In this document: positions 10,669 through 20,893 of the stretch, piece by piece
Layout of the letters: each line of letters begins with the position of its first letter
Position numbering within the stretch: position 1 is the first letter of the stretch
Assembly: GCA_032718475.1 (NCBI GenBank)
Contig: JAUCBJ010000389.1
Location: 1 to 42,908, forward strand
Length of the DNA stretch: 42,908 nucleotides
DNA from: Nemertoderma westbladi
Lineage: Eukaryota > Xenacoelomorpha > Nemertodermatida > Nemertodermatidae
Direction of reading: 5' to 3'
Notes under the pieces: generated by a model
What the model saw: the letters and a program-made list of their open reading frames with translations, nothing else
The model's database searches: none
What the model was told of the DNA's origin: nothing
Made by a program: the position numbers and the translations under genes

Positions 10669-12740
10669 AATACCTACTCAAACAAACAAGTTAGCTATAA
10701 CTGTTGATGCTGCAAACTCAGCTTCAAATAAAGGTCTTGGTTCACTCTATTTATATTTCGTGGAAACAAGAAATTGATAGGTGGATACTATAGCTTTAAA
10801 CTGTGTAATCACCAGGAGAAATGGCTTCCCTGTGAAGCTGAAGCACTGGCTTGGGTGAGCCATCCAACCCTGGAAGCTATATATTCGGGCGAACATAAAT
10901 GTCAAACAGGTTTTAACAGACAATTTACCTTGTGTGGAGGCATGCAAAAAATTATGTAGGGGATAATTCTCTTCGTCAACACGGGTTTCCATATTTCTCA
11001 CAATTATCAGTTCTTTGAACGTTAACTTATGCCATATTAAGGGAGTTGACAATAAAATTAGTGATTTTGAATCTAGACACCCGATTTCATGTGATTATCC
11101 CGAATGCCAAATTTGTAAATTTGTTTGGGAATTGGCAAATTCAGTCATTCAAGCAGTTACAGTAAATTATATGTTGAATGGTAATCTCTGGATGCCATAT
11201 CTTAACCACTAATCCTGGCGGTCTGCCCAACATGCATCACCTGTGCTATGAAAAGCATATTACCATTTTAAAAATGGCACAAAACTATTAAGAAAGGATA
11301 AATGTAGTCGCGAATTGAAGGAATATATTCGTATAGCTAGCATAAACTCTACTGATCTAATTGTTGTCAAGCGTCATAATCCTTTTGTCCATTATAGAGA
11401 TCGGATCATAGTACCAAAGGATATTTCTTTGGGTTTAATAACTGCAGTTCATACATATTTTTCACCTCCATCAAAGCACCAGATGAAATTGTTGTTTGAC
11501 AGAAGCGTTTATGCTTTTGGGTCAAGCAATACAATCGATGATATTGTTAATAATTGCGAAATTTGCAACTCATTAAAGAAAGTCCCAAGAGAACTATTTG
11601 AAGAAACAAGCACTCCATCCCCAACTGTTGTTGGAGATCGCATGGCTGCTGATGTTATGTACCGCCAGAAACAGAAGATCCTAGTTATCTGTGATGTGCT
11701 ATCCTCATACACTCTATCCACTATCCTAGGAAGTGAAAAAACTTCCGATTTACAAGATGGACTTATTCTATGCAGTTTACCTATGAAGTTTAGGTCAACT
11801 GAAATCCGCGTTGATAGTGCCCCTTCCCTGAAATCTCTGGATGGTAATAAAGTTCTCCAAGATCATGGAATCTACCTCGAGTTTGGACGGGTGAAGAATG
11901 TGAACAAAAACCCCATTGCAGAGAAAGCAATTCAAGAGCTGGAAATCGAACTTCTAAAACAAGATCCAAGCAGCACCTCAGTTACACCTCTTTTACTTGC
12001 AATGGCTACAGAGAATTTGAATACCCGTATAAGATGCAATGGTCTCTCATCTAAATAAATTTTGTATGGAAGAGATCAGCTCTCTGGAGATCGACTGGAT
12101 TTTACTGACAGAGACATTTCTGAAATCTTGGATAAGTCTAAGATTAAAAATAATGCCTATAGTTCAAAATCCAAGGCATGAGGAGGGCCCCCAGCTACAA
12201 AGGCAATTATTAAGAAGGGAGATCTTGTCTTTATAAAATCAGAGGGATCAAAGTTGAATGGAAGAGATCGATATATAGTGGTTGATGTCCAGAATGGTAT
12301 GGCTACTGTACAAAAGCTACATGGTTCACGTTTTGGATCACGAAAATATGACATTCCACTTGAAGAACTATTTTCGTCGAAAAGGACACTAGGTTTGGAT
12401 CTTCATGAGAATCTCAATTCAGATTCTGAGAGCAGTGATGATGATAGTGATCCACTTAAAAGTGGCACCTGTAAGGATGACAGGGAAACCATTGGGAAGC
12501 CCAGTTTTGATAAATCAAAACGAAAATCTGAAAAAATAATTGTTGATGGCTTGTTACAGACAGAGTAAACCTCCAGAGAGACTCGGTGTCTCAAATCAAA
12601 AGGATGTTGATGATTATTTCATGGAAGACAAGTTTGTTGAAAAGTAACTCCAGGAAAGGAGATCAAAGGAACTGTCGATAAATACCCATGCAGTTGAAAA
12701 TAGAAAACATGCCACCAAAAATGTGCCATGGTAATTTTAA
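10669..12740 (+). pseudogene. Ty3/Gypsy pol, RNase H and integrase (right part of split element)
   Basis: Domains in order: RNase H start (LAITVDAANSASNKGLG, 10681 on), GGYYSFKLCNHQEKWLPCEAEAL (10777-10845; only part quoted as motif YYSFKL and WLPCEAEAL), RNase H end HIKGVDNKISDFESRHP near 11030; integrase zinc finger in the frame from 11315 (H46, H55, C81, C84); catalytic core D113, D167 and E203 with exactly 35 residues between the last two; C-terminal domain with GDLVFIKSEGS and RDRYIVVD; acidic tail to 12568 and a PPERLGV end. Frames from 11015 to 12568 are the same except for stops at about 11210, 11260, 12056 and 12179; shifts occur near 10770 and 10960-11015. No LTR was identified after it. 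Confidence 0.8.
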
Positions 12741-13181
12741 ATTTAAGTTTTTGTGCCTCCTTTTTATGCTATGTGCCATTTTAAATAAAGAATTATCCTT
12801 TAAAAATAAGCCAAGCTTATTGAATGATGTTTTTCACTAGAAGTATCATAAAGTTCATCAAGGGTTAGGATCACGACCAGGTATTTTATGTATTTGTCAT
12901 TCACAAAATCTATCGTCTCCTGAACGGTTGAGACTAAATTGCTTATCTATATTTTGGTAAAAAATATACTGCTATAAAATCACGAATTTGACATGACTTC
13001 ATTGCAGTTTAACTAAATAATTTGTAGGAATCCCTCATCTTATGAAAAGTACAATACTAATCAATCAGGACACAATCAAAAGTTCAAAATTAATCTCTCT
13101 TCAGGGGAAAATCACCGCAAATAACATGTGGTTACTCTTAAAAACATTGAAGACCATTAAGAACATTGAAGGTCATTGAAG
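12741..13181. other. No gene recognised
   Basis: Probably the 3' untranslated part or LTR remnant of the Gypsy element followed by AT-rich DNA; an AATAAA occurs near 12785. No terminal repeat partner is visible. Confidence 0.35.
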
Positions 13182-14006
13182 ACATTGTTGTCAAGGACAT
13201 GGATGCTGAAATCTCGGCTGCTGAAATAACCAGCAATATTTCGAAGTCGGCCAATGGCAAGGCAGCTGGCCCTGATGGCATAACCAACAAGTGTCTTAAA
13301 CAGGGGTATGGAATATTTCATGTCTTCCTAGTCGCCTAGTTGTCGTTCTGTTTCAACAACGCTATCATTCCAGTTCAGTGGTCAACTAGTTATTTAATTC
13401 CCCTATATAAAGGGAAGGGTAGCCTAAGACTACAAGTTTCAAATCGCGGTATCGCTCTAATCAGGTCTTCTAAAAACGTACACAGCCATATCAGATTCAC
13501 ATCTCTACTTGTGGGCTGAGCATAATTTGATATTTCCACCTGAACAATTTGGGTTCAGAGTAGGAAGGTCAACAATCAAAGCTACAAAAATTATCTACAG
13601 CAATATCTGGGTAAACCAAAGGGTCACAAGTATTGTGTCTTTGTAGACTTTGAAAAAGCATTTGACAAAGTGAACTGTGTCAAGCTTATAATTAAACTTC
13701 ACAAATTTGGTGTCAGTGCAAAGTTCCTGAAAGCTCATTGGGCTATTATTTGTGTAAATTGTATCTTGGTTGTCATTGGTTCACTTGTTACTTCTCCTAT
13801 TACCCAGACAATTGGTGTCCTTCATGGTGACAAAATGTCCTCTCATTTATTCGCACTTTTCGTTGCTGATCTGACAAAATGTCCTCTCATTTATTCGCAC
13901 TTTTCGTTGCTGATCTCCCCACTGCGTTGATTTCTACGGGAGTGATAGTGCTCATGTATGCTGATCATCTGTGATAGTGGCTGCTACTATCGAGCAAACA
14001 CAGGAC
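13182..14006 (+). pseudogene. LINE reverse transcriptase, 5' half of a split element
   Basis: Plus strand, several frames: SNISKSANGKAAGPDGI (the GKAxGPDGI fingers block), SYLIPLYKGKG, PPEQFGFRVGRST, then FVDFEKAFDKVNC (motif A, catalytic Asp present), the GVLHGDKMSSHLFALFVADL block (motif B, GxxQGxxLSPxLF) and MYADH where the catalytic motif YADD is expected. The second Asp codon reads CAT (His) and a one-base loss follows, so it is inactive. A 42-base stretch around 13858-13915 is duplicated in tandem. The frame GCTGCTACTATCGAG... runs to the TSD at 14006 and resumes after 18445. Confidence 0.75.
14000..14006. repeat. Left target-site duplication of P-superfamily transposon
   Basis: ACAGGAC, repeated exactly at 18439-18445. 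Seven bases match; P elements normally make eight, so one base may have changed or been lost. Confidence 0.8.
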
Positions 14007-14146
14007 CATGGAATACTAAATATACACGGAACCAGATAGATGTCCGATTTCACGAGTCATTCTTTTTATTGCTTTAATCTATTGTACTCGATGCATGAAT
14101 AAAAATTTTGAAAAAAAAATTGGTGGTCATCGATCTCGTTGCCATG
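14007..14146 (+). repeat. Left terminal inverted repeat of P element
   Basis: 140 bases, exact reverse complement of 18299-18438, including a run of nine A. After this there is one mismatch and then a further CAAC match. Zero differences over 140 bases implies recent insertion or gene conversion. Confidence 0.9.
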
Positions 14147-14232
14147 TCAACAGAGATTAAATTGTTGCGTGCATCACTATCTAAATCGCTATATCGTCAA
14201 CACTACTTGGCTAAGTAATTCCATAGTAACTG

Positions 14233-14241
14233 TGATAAAAC
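14233..14241. repeat. Left target-site duplication of RTE copy 4
   Basis: TGATAAAAC, repeated exactly at 14887-14895 immediately beyond the 5'-truncated end of the RTE copy. Confidence 0.75.
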
Positions 14242-14886
14242 TACTACTACTACTACTACTAGGATCGGCATGCTGCATTGCAGCTGCATTTTTAAGAATG
14301 CTGTGCCGGCTTGTCAACAAAATTGCACCGCCACAACTCCCTATCACCCATGACATTTGCTAGATCATCCGCATCTTTAAGGCCAGTGTCCTTTAAGATG
14401 CGTCTCAAGAAAGTCATGGGCTGTCCACCATGCTTATTCACTCCATGAGGCTGCCAAAGTACAAGATTATGCACTGGCTGGTCCTCACGGCGAAAGCAAT
14501 GTCCTGCAAAGCAGAGGCGATTTTGTTCTAGTGTCAAGCTTGGGGGAACCAATGAGACACCTCCAATGTTATATAGTGTCTGGTTGGAGATGTGTGCATT
14601 GTACTTGACACAATGAACCCGGCGTAGCATTCTTGTGAATGTGCCATCCAGAGATTTGGTGTCCTCAGCAGTTAGAGCCCAGCATGGACTCCCGTAGAGG
14701 AGTACTGGAACTACTGCTGCTCTAAATAATCGGACCTTAAGTTTCCGATTAATTCTCGGTGACTTCCAAATCCTGGAAAGCCTATTCAAGGCTGCCCATG
14801 CCTTTCCCTTACGTATTCGAAGGTCCTCACCTGACTTCCGGATCCATGATCCCAGGTAACAGAAGTCGTCCACATGCTCAACGCAT
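14242..14886 (-). mobile_element. 5'-truncated RTE-like copy (copy 4) nested in the P element
   Basis: Minus-strand copy of the 3' 640 bases of the element at 7273-10657. It carries 193 codons of the RT C-terminal part (from MDDFCYLGSWI to the LRFAGHC-like and LWQP blocks) and the (TAC)n/TAG tail with seven ACT units. Nearly identical to the other recent copies. The frame is open to 14292. Flanked by TGATAAAAC. It separates the left TIR from the THAP exon, so it probably disturbs the promoter side of the transposase gene but not the coding exons. Confidence 0.9.
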
Positions 14887-15066
14887 TGATAAAACGCATT
14901 ACTGTAGTTCTAGAAGGCCTTGGTTGTACAATACAATTTCACAAGGTTAAACGACACGACAGTGTGAAATCACATTAGAACATACAGTACTATATACCAC
15001 ACCTCTATAGCTAAGGTTTAAACACACCTTGTCCTACCTACAGTACAGTATATAAATTAATAACGA

Positions 15067-15498
15067 ATGCCTCGTGTTTGTTGTGTACCTAATTGTGGGG
15101 TGAGGGCCGGGCCTAGTGCTATGGTATACTGTATACCCAAGGACACATCAACTAGGGACAAGTGGCTTAAAGCAGTGAGAAAGCCAGGGGTGTTTTCCTG
15201 CGACAGTTTTGGTGTCTGTTGCAGACATTTTTCACAAAGCGACTTCATTGCTAAGCCATTTAAAATAAAAGACCTGAGAGATTCCGCTGTGCCATCATTA
15301 TGTCTACCAGGATCAGAGAAGAGTGAAACAACACTTTCTAAACGTGTTAACTTCTATGGTAGACGCAAAAAACCAACAAACCGGATAACACTGACAAAGG
15401 ACTTCGATAGAGACCAAGAGTCAAAATTTAGAGACTTGGATCAACTGGTGGGTGTGACAGTTACTTATAAAAAGTATTTCAGTACCTATTTTAAGTAA
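15067..15498 (+). CDS. THAP-domain exon of P-type transposase
   Basis: Starts at ATG 15067, just after TATATAAATT at about 15048-15057. The N-terminal 85 residues form a THAP zinc finger: CVPNC near residues 6-10, the YCIPKD turn, the invariant Trp in RDKWLKAV, the VCCRHF pair (C2CH ligands) and the AVP box (SAVPSL). In P elements this domain binds the transposon's own DNA near the ends. The open frame goes to TAA at 15498, but it is most likely spliced to the transposase exon that starts at 15875. For the frames to match, the donor must be in phase 0; CTG|GTGGGT or GGT|GTGACA near 15447-15456 would fit, while GTAAGC at 15495 would not. Donor choice is uncertain. Confidence 0.8.
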   Translation: MPRVCCVPNCGVRAGPSAMVYCIPKDTSTRDKWLKAVRKPGVFSCDSFGVCCRHFSQSDFIAKPFKIKDLRDSAVPSLCLPGSEKSETTLSKRVNFYGRRKKPTNRITLTKDFDRDQESKFRDLDQLVGVTVTYKKYFSTYFK

Positions 15499-15874
15499 GC
15501 TAAGTATGATAAGGCGAGCCTTAGTGTACTGGTATCATTAGGCAACGGTGTCTGTCTGGTTAATTTTTGAGAGCCTTCAGCTCGGCTGCTTTGATGCTTA
15601 TTCAATTCAATTCAATGTAATCGTTTGTAAGTTGTACCATCTGTCTCGGATCAATGCACCAGTCTGCCGCTAGGGGGCTCTAACGATCTGAATGTTTTTC
15701 TTAATATGGAATTTTAAAAAATTAGGCATGCGTAGTATACTGCTTACTAGTAATCGTTCTTATTCTCCACGGTCTGTCTGCGGGGTGAGCCTGTCTGTCT
15801 GTCTACGCGTTTGAAACCTTGATAGAGTATATATAGAGTATATAGAATATAGACCAATATTTCTCATTTTGCAG
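15499..15874 (+). other. Probable intron of the P transposase gene
   Basis: Non-coding spacer between the THAP frame and the transposase frame, ending in a good 3' splice site, TTCTCATTTTGCAG at 15861-15874. It contains a CTGTCTGTCTGTCT microsatellite near 15770-15803 and an ATTCAATTCAATTCAA run near 15600. The true 5' splice site is probably slightly upstream, inside the end of the THAP frame. Confidence 0.6.
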
Positions 15875-18112
15875 ACTTGGGATGCTCAAGCTATAAACAA
15901 ATGGTTTAGAGAGGATGAAGTGTTTAACAATCGGAATGTAAGCATATTTTGCTATGGCAAAGAAGGAGCTATGTGTATTTCGGAAACATTCCCTGAGGCA
16001 CCCGAATGTAGCTACATAATCAATGTATCGCATGATGTCTTTGATGTTTACCGTAATGGGAGTACAATTCCATTATCAAATTTCAGTTTTTTGGATAGAA
16101 GGCTCTGCGGATTTGAAAAAGTCAAATGCAAGAGTGTGTTATACAGACTGATGAATGAAATAAAAAACTACCAAGATCCAAAGTATGATAACGAAATCAT
16201 CCGCTTCCTTGTGAGAAACAAGCATTGCCGTCGGGTTTTAAGTTTTGAACCTTCATTGATTAAGAAAGCACTTATGATTAGATATAGAAGTAAGGCAGCC
16301 TACGAGGAACTCTTGTCTGTCTTTCCTCAGTTCCCTAGTCTATCTGTTTTGGAGAAAATAACTAAAGGATCCATCGATTCATACAAACTTCTCCAGAAAA
16401 TGAAGATGGACAAAAACGTTGTGTATTTGGACGAAATTCACGAAATTCACTCGCAGAAAGAGGCGGTTTTTGCACAAGGTGGTGTTACAGAATCGGATAT
16501 AGGATCTTTGAATAGTTTTATGGTTAGAGGTCTGAGTCATGGGCAACCATTAGTAGTGAAATCTGTACCCACTGCAACCGCTATGACAGGACGGGAGATA
16601 ATTAGTAACTTAGAAGAAGTTTGCAGCAACCTAAGATCAGTCCAAACATCGCCACGAGTGGTGACAAGTGATAATTCACCAACAAACGCTAATGCTATAT
16701 TTAAGCATTTTGACAATTCAGAAATTTTACAAGGTATCATTCCGCTCTTCGATTATAACCATCTATTAAAGAATACCAGGAATAATTGGTTCAAACTAGG
16801 CATCTTTGTTTTACCACAGTTCAGTTGGCAGTTTAAGAATGATACGATTGAACTTTCACCAGGTAGTGAAGCAAAGGTTAGTGATGTGGCCGAAGTTTAT
16901 TGTTTGGACACTTCTCATAATACTACCGCTCATTTACGACGAGCATCCAAGCTAACATTCTCGACATTACATGTCCAGAAGAAAAAACAAAACACTCAGC
17001 TTATGCTAAATCTTTACAGTGATTGTACAGAGAGTGCTCTGAGATATTATATTGACAGAAACAGTCCGACAGCAAATTTTGTGCGATTGATGAGGTTATT
17101 TTGGGCATTTATGAACACCAAAACTAGGAATCCGAAGACATCCATTATGTATACTGAGACACACCACAAAGACCAGATTGAGAGACGAAGTTTCTTGAAA
17201 TACTTTGGCGATTGGATGGAGGCATGGCGAGATTCGGGAAAGCCAGGTCTATCACCTCAAACCTTTAACGCCCTCCTATTGACTGTGCGCAATACAGAGA
17301 AAGTGTTTAAACTCGTGTTTGAGGAACTGGGATACAGCTTGTTTAACACTCATGTCCTTGGAGACGATGCATTGGAGTTACATTACTCTAAATATAGACA
17401 AATGTCTGGTGGCCGGTTTCTAATTGCTCTTCGAGACGCTCTAAACTCCAATAAAATAATCATAGATGAAGACCTCGAAGTATCCGACTTTCTGTTGAAG
17501 AAAGATTTCCACAATGAAGCCGCGTTGTTATTCGATGAAGTGTCTGAAATTGTGGATGAAGATGAGTTTCGTTGTCTAACTGTCAATGAAGAATCTCTAG
17601 ATATTGTTGAATACATCTCAGGATGGATTGTGAAAACAGTAGGGGTCAACTGCCTACACTGTAATTTAAACGGTTCAAATGACATCATTAGCGATTCTAA
17701 AAGAAGTGGGTCTACATCTAATGAGTCATCTCGCCACTTTCTACATGATATAAATCGCGGTGGTTTAACCATTCCGCATCAAAATCTTGTCAACTTCGTT
17801 TGTAATTGCCTCGGTAACCCAGAACTAGCATATAAATTCCTGCAAAAAAATATTAAAGATGACAAATTCATATCAGCCAAAGTTCTCTTTCAGTACCTAC
17901 AAATGCTTCCAGTAGATTCTTTGCATACAAGATCAATAATTTGCGATATTCACTCCAGTCATTCCTCGAAATTTTTACGCAAAATTATCAACGTGTTTCT
18001 GAAGGCACAGAGAAATCACTTGGCTGAGCTAATAGCTGAGAAAGAAAGCTACAAGACTGGGTTGGACGGTTTTAAGGCGCCTCAGCGAAACAAGGGAAGG
18101 AAATTGATCTGA
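15875..18112 (+). CDS. P-superfamily (THAP9-like) transposase, main exon
   Basis: An open frame of about 745 codons to TGA at 18110-18112, with no internal stop. Motifs, counting from the frame at 15869: VVYLDEIHE (first catalytic Asp at 188), RVVTSDNSPTN (second Asp at 268), the FDYNHLLKNTRNNW block (291-307; PHLLKNxRN in the family), a long insertion like the GTP-binding domain, then ALELHYSKYRQMSGGRFL (Glu 503; the ExxF/YxxYRQxSGG motif) and a Cys pair HCN near the WIVKT block. D-D-E is complete. Fused to the THAP exon it would make about 870-880 residues, close to vertebrate THAP9 and longer than Drosophila P. It acts in the nucleus by cut-and-paste on its own TIRs. It appears intact; activity is untested. 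Confidence 0.85.
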   Translation, partial: TWDAQAINKWFREDEVFNNRNVSIFCYGKEGAMCISETFPEAPECSYIINVSHDVFDVYRNGSTIPLSNFSFLDRRLCGFEKVKCKSVLYRLMNEIKNYQDPKYDNEIIRFLVRNKHCRRVLSFEPSLIKKALMIRYRSKAAYEELLSVFPQFPSLSVLEKITKGSIDSYKLLQKMKMDKNVVYLDEIHEIHSQKEAVFAQGGVTESDIGSLNSFMVRGLSHGQPLVVKSVPTATAMTGREIISNLEEVCSNLRSVQTSPRVVTSDNSPTNANAIFKHFDNSEILQGIIPLFDYNHLLKNTRNNWFKLGIFVLPQFSWQFKNDTIELSPGSEAKVSDVAEVYCLDTSHNTTAHLRRASKLTFSTLHVQKKKQNTQLMLNLYSDCTESALRYYIDRNSPTANFVRLMRLFWAFMNTKTRNPKTSIMYTETHHKDQIERRSFLKYFGDWMEAWRDSGKPGLSPQTFNALLLTVRNTEKVFKLVFEELGYSLFNTHVLGDDALELHYSKYRQMSGGRFLIALRDALNSNKIIIDEDLEVSDFLLKKDFHNEAALLFDEVSEIVDEDEFRCLTVNEESLDIVEYISGWIVKTVGVNCLHCNLNGSNDIISDSKRSGSTSNESSRHFLHDINRGGLTIPHQNLVNFVCNCLGNPELAYKFLQKNIKDDKFISAKVLFQYLQMLPVDSLHTRSIICDIHSSHSSKFLRKIINVFLKAQRNHLAELIAEKESYKTGLDGFKAPQRNKGRKLI

Positions 18113-18266
18113 AGCGCCGGCTGGAGGAATAAGAAAAATAATGCTGGGTTACAGAGCAGATCAGGCAACTTATTGATGAAATGGAAGCTATAGTGTATGT
18201 ATATCGCTTTAACCTTTGAACATATTTGAAAGCAATATTTACTGTATTTTCACTCTTCGTAGTTGA

Positions 18267-18272
18267 AATAAA
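18267..18272 (+). promoter_or_regulatory. Polyadenylation signal AATAAA of the transposase gene
   Basis: AATAAA 155 bases after the transposase stop and 26 bases before the right TIR. Position and orientation fit the transposase transcript. Confidence 0.5.
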
Positions 18273-18298
18273 GGCAAAAAATTAAAAATGTATGTTGC

Positions 18299-18438
18299 CA
18301 TGGCAACGAGATCGATGACCACCAATTTTTTTTTCAAAATTTTTATTCATGCATCGAGTACAATAGATTAAAGCAATAAAAAGAATGACTCGTGAAATCG
18401 GACATCTATCTGGTTCCGTGTATATTTAGTATTCCATG
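18299..18438 (-). repeat. Right terminal inverted repeat of P element
   Basis: Exact reverse complement of 14007-14146, ending GTATTCCATG. Confidence 0.9.
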
Positions 18439-18445
18439 ACAGGAC
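18439..18445. repeat. Right target-site duplication of P element
   Basis: ACAGGAC, identical to 14000-14006. Confidence 0.8.
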
Positions 18446-19213
18446 GCACTTAATAGACTGTCATCATACTGTAAAAATAACTCGCTGTCTGTCAACATTG
18501 CAAAGACTGAGGCTGTGAAATTCCACCATGGTAGCTGATTGGCTGCTGCTGACAAGCTTGCATATTACAACAAGCAAATCAAATTTGTTTCCAGTTTCAA
18601 CTACCTTGGTATTGTACTAACTGTATTTAACTCGAATTCTGGAGACCAAAAACATCACTACAGTAAGCTATTGCTGCCACCATCAGTCTATCCATCAAAG
18701 TAGACCTGCAAATGGTCTCACTGTCGTCAGCAATGCACCTGTACCAACTTGTGAACATTCATTCTGCCTTATACGGAGTGGAGGTTTTCAACCTAGATAG
18801 GGACAACCAATTGATTCAAGCTCACCTACGAAAGATCACAGCGTTTTACTTAAAGTTGTGAGCAGGAGTTTTCAAGTTCTCGTCTTCCACTTCTATTTTA
18901 AATGCTATAGAAGGCACATCCTGTGACCCTCGGAAACTAACTCTTTCCAGATTATCTGGTTTTCGTTGACGCTTCGTGGCACAACATCTGAGCAACGGGA
19001 ATCACCATCTGCTCTGTTTTGACTCGCGCTGTTGGGAGACCAAATCTGACCTGTGTCTGTAAACTCTGCGGAGCGGCAGCAGGCTCACCAGACCATCTAT
19101 TGTCCGACTGTTCCTGGGCTGCACTGGTGACAGGAGATTCCCTGCTTGCATGACTCAAAAAGATACACGAGGCAATAGCAACCCTCGACAAACTGAGCAG
19201 AATCTGCCATTAG
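18446..19213 (+). pseudogene. LINE reverse transcriptase, 3' half of a split element
   Basis: Continues the frame left at 14006: an LNRLSSYC helix, SLSVNIAKTEAVKF (the thumb motif LxxNxxKT), FVSSFNYLGIVLT (YLG block), and, after several shifts and stops, a C-terminal CVCKLCGAAAGSPDHLLSDC zinc-knuckle-like block near 19050-19115, ending at TAG 19211-19213. A C-terminal CxxC..HxxxxC is common in several LINE clades; I cannot name the clade. Inactive. Confidence 0.75.
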
Positions 19214-19460
19214 TAGGCCTATAGTATATGAAATAGTACTACCCTGTAATGTGCATGTCAAATGTCTTGTCCTAAGCACATATTAATATATACAGCTTTA
19301 TATTTCTCTTAAAAATAAAACTGTTACCTGTTCTATTGATTTTCATTTATTGTTTTCTTTAGAATAACATGCCACTGTAACTGGCCACTTTCTCTTAATT
19401 AAAAATTAAACATTGAGACGAGATATTAAGTCGCCAAGATGGGATTTACGTCAAGTAACA

Positions 19461-19481
19461 CCCCCCCCCCCCCCCCCCCCC
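19461..19481 (+). repeat. Poly(C) tract, 21 bases
   Basis: Uninterrupted run of 21 C after GTCAAGTAACA. Confidence 0.9.
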
Positions 19482-20635
19482 TTGTCTCATACTAATAGCA
19501 ACGAAATTCAAATTGAATTAAGTGCCCTCTTTTAATGTGTGCTTTCCCTAATGACACACATAATTGAATCATATGCCAGTAGGTGGTATCGAATCAGGTG
19601 CTGCGATTTGGTATCGAATTACGCAAATTATGCGCCATCACCTCTCGTCTTGTGATAATCACACTTAACAATTCATAACGCGTTTTACCGATGAAAGTAA
19701 TTATCCAGGACTGCACAGTGTCATCAGTATGCAACATGGGTAGGGAGGTTTTTATGGGTGGCATTCTTTAATGGGGCCCCTCTTTAAAGGCAATGTTAGT
19801 TAGTCCAACCAACCTACTATGATAAGAACGCGCATTCCACAACTATAAAATTCATGATTATTTTTGTAGAAAATACTCGTTAATGAAATGTTTTACAATG
19901 TAAAGTTTTATGTATCTATGCAAAAAGTTGAAAGGAAAATACGCAGTTGCTGTTGTTCATTTATAAACGGCATTAAAGGTCATTAACCTTTTAAGAAATA
20001 GGCAGTTACTGCAAGCAAGCAGCAGATATAACTTTATATGACAAAATGTTGTAATATAATTTCGTATTTGAGAAAATATTTTCCAAAAAATCCACAACCA
20101 TAATACATACATCGGACACCACTATAATGGGTTCTCGGCAACCTCTACAACTCAACACATACACTGATCTCGATCATTGTCAATTTCCAAGAGTCGTTAT
20201 ACTTGATTACTGTAAGAAAATTGATGGCAGAAAAAACTAATTGCTGACTACTGGCTACTGACTCCTGGCTACTGGCTACTGACCTAGAGCAAAAACGACT
20301 CTAACGATTTTGATGAAATTTTGCATGAACCATAATCTTTGGGTACTTGTTGTGAAATCACGGTTTAAATTGAAACATCTCAACTTGTTTTATTTCGAAA
20401 AATAGCCCCAAAATACGAAAATTGCCATCGGCGCAATGATAAAAACACCAGTTAGCACTCATGAAAAATGTTTAGAGATGGCCTGGTAATGCATTCATTA
20501 GGAAGGGCCAATTAACATATATATATATATATATATTATTGGGGATAAAATGGAAGCACAATTATTATATATACCACCACCATAAATATATAACAGAATT
20601 TACAACATAGATAATAACATAATGAAAAACAGTTA

Positions 20636-20659
20636 GGGGGGGGGGGGGGGGGGGGGGGG
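20636..20659 (+). repeat. Poly(G) tract, 24 bases
   Basis: Uninterrupted run of 24 G, near the possible 3' end of the minus-strand LINE that begins to its right. Confidence 0.9.
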
Positions 20660-20893
20660 TTCTGTACACTGAAAGTCGTATTTTAAGTTTATTTTTAATT
20701 ATATTGCTAGCTGCATCGGTTCTTAGTATGGTGACTTAGTTATGATGTCGTGTTATGGTGATCATCTGTATTTTAGTGGGGGGAGTGGGGCTGTGCTCGT
20801 ATAATACTACTGGTATTTACGCTACTTTCTGACGAAGGGGTTGTACTTAAGATTTTATATTTTTTAATTTTTAATATATTATCCTGGTCATGC

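Larger units (their letters stand above)
14007..18438 (+). mobile_element. P-superfamily DNA transposon, 4,432 bp, with 140-bp TIRs
   Basis: Bounded by identical 140-bp terminal inverted repeats (14007-14146 and 18299-18438) beginning CATGGAATAC; the outer CATG is also the first four bases of the Drosophila P element. Flanked by ACAGGAC on both sides. Contents left to right: left TIR, a secondary RTE insertion (14242-14886), a THAP-domain exon, an intron, a long transposase exon, an AATAAA and the right TIR. It lies inside the RT region of an older LINE. Without the RTE insert the element would be about 3.8 kb. Confidence 0.9.
19214..20700. other. No gene recognised; simple repeats
   Basis: Spacer with a 21-C run (19461-19481), a short CTACTGGCTACTGACT repeat near 20243-20286, a (TA)n run near 20517-20538 and a 24-G run (20636-20659). 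No coding signal. Confidence 0.4.

Noticed and set aside
11509-11721. Minus-strand frame within the Gypsy integrase
   Set aside because: Shadow of the plus-strand integrase, whose catalytic residues are clear.
15495-15500. GTAAGC as the splice donor of the THAP exon
   Set aside because: Good consensus, but its phase does not match the transposase frame after the acceptor at 15874; still, an untested donor choice.
20243-20286. CTACTGGCTACTGACT repeats as a satellite
   Set aside because: Too short (about 45 bases) to call more than a local simple repeat.
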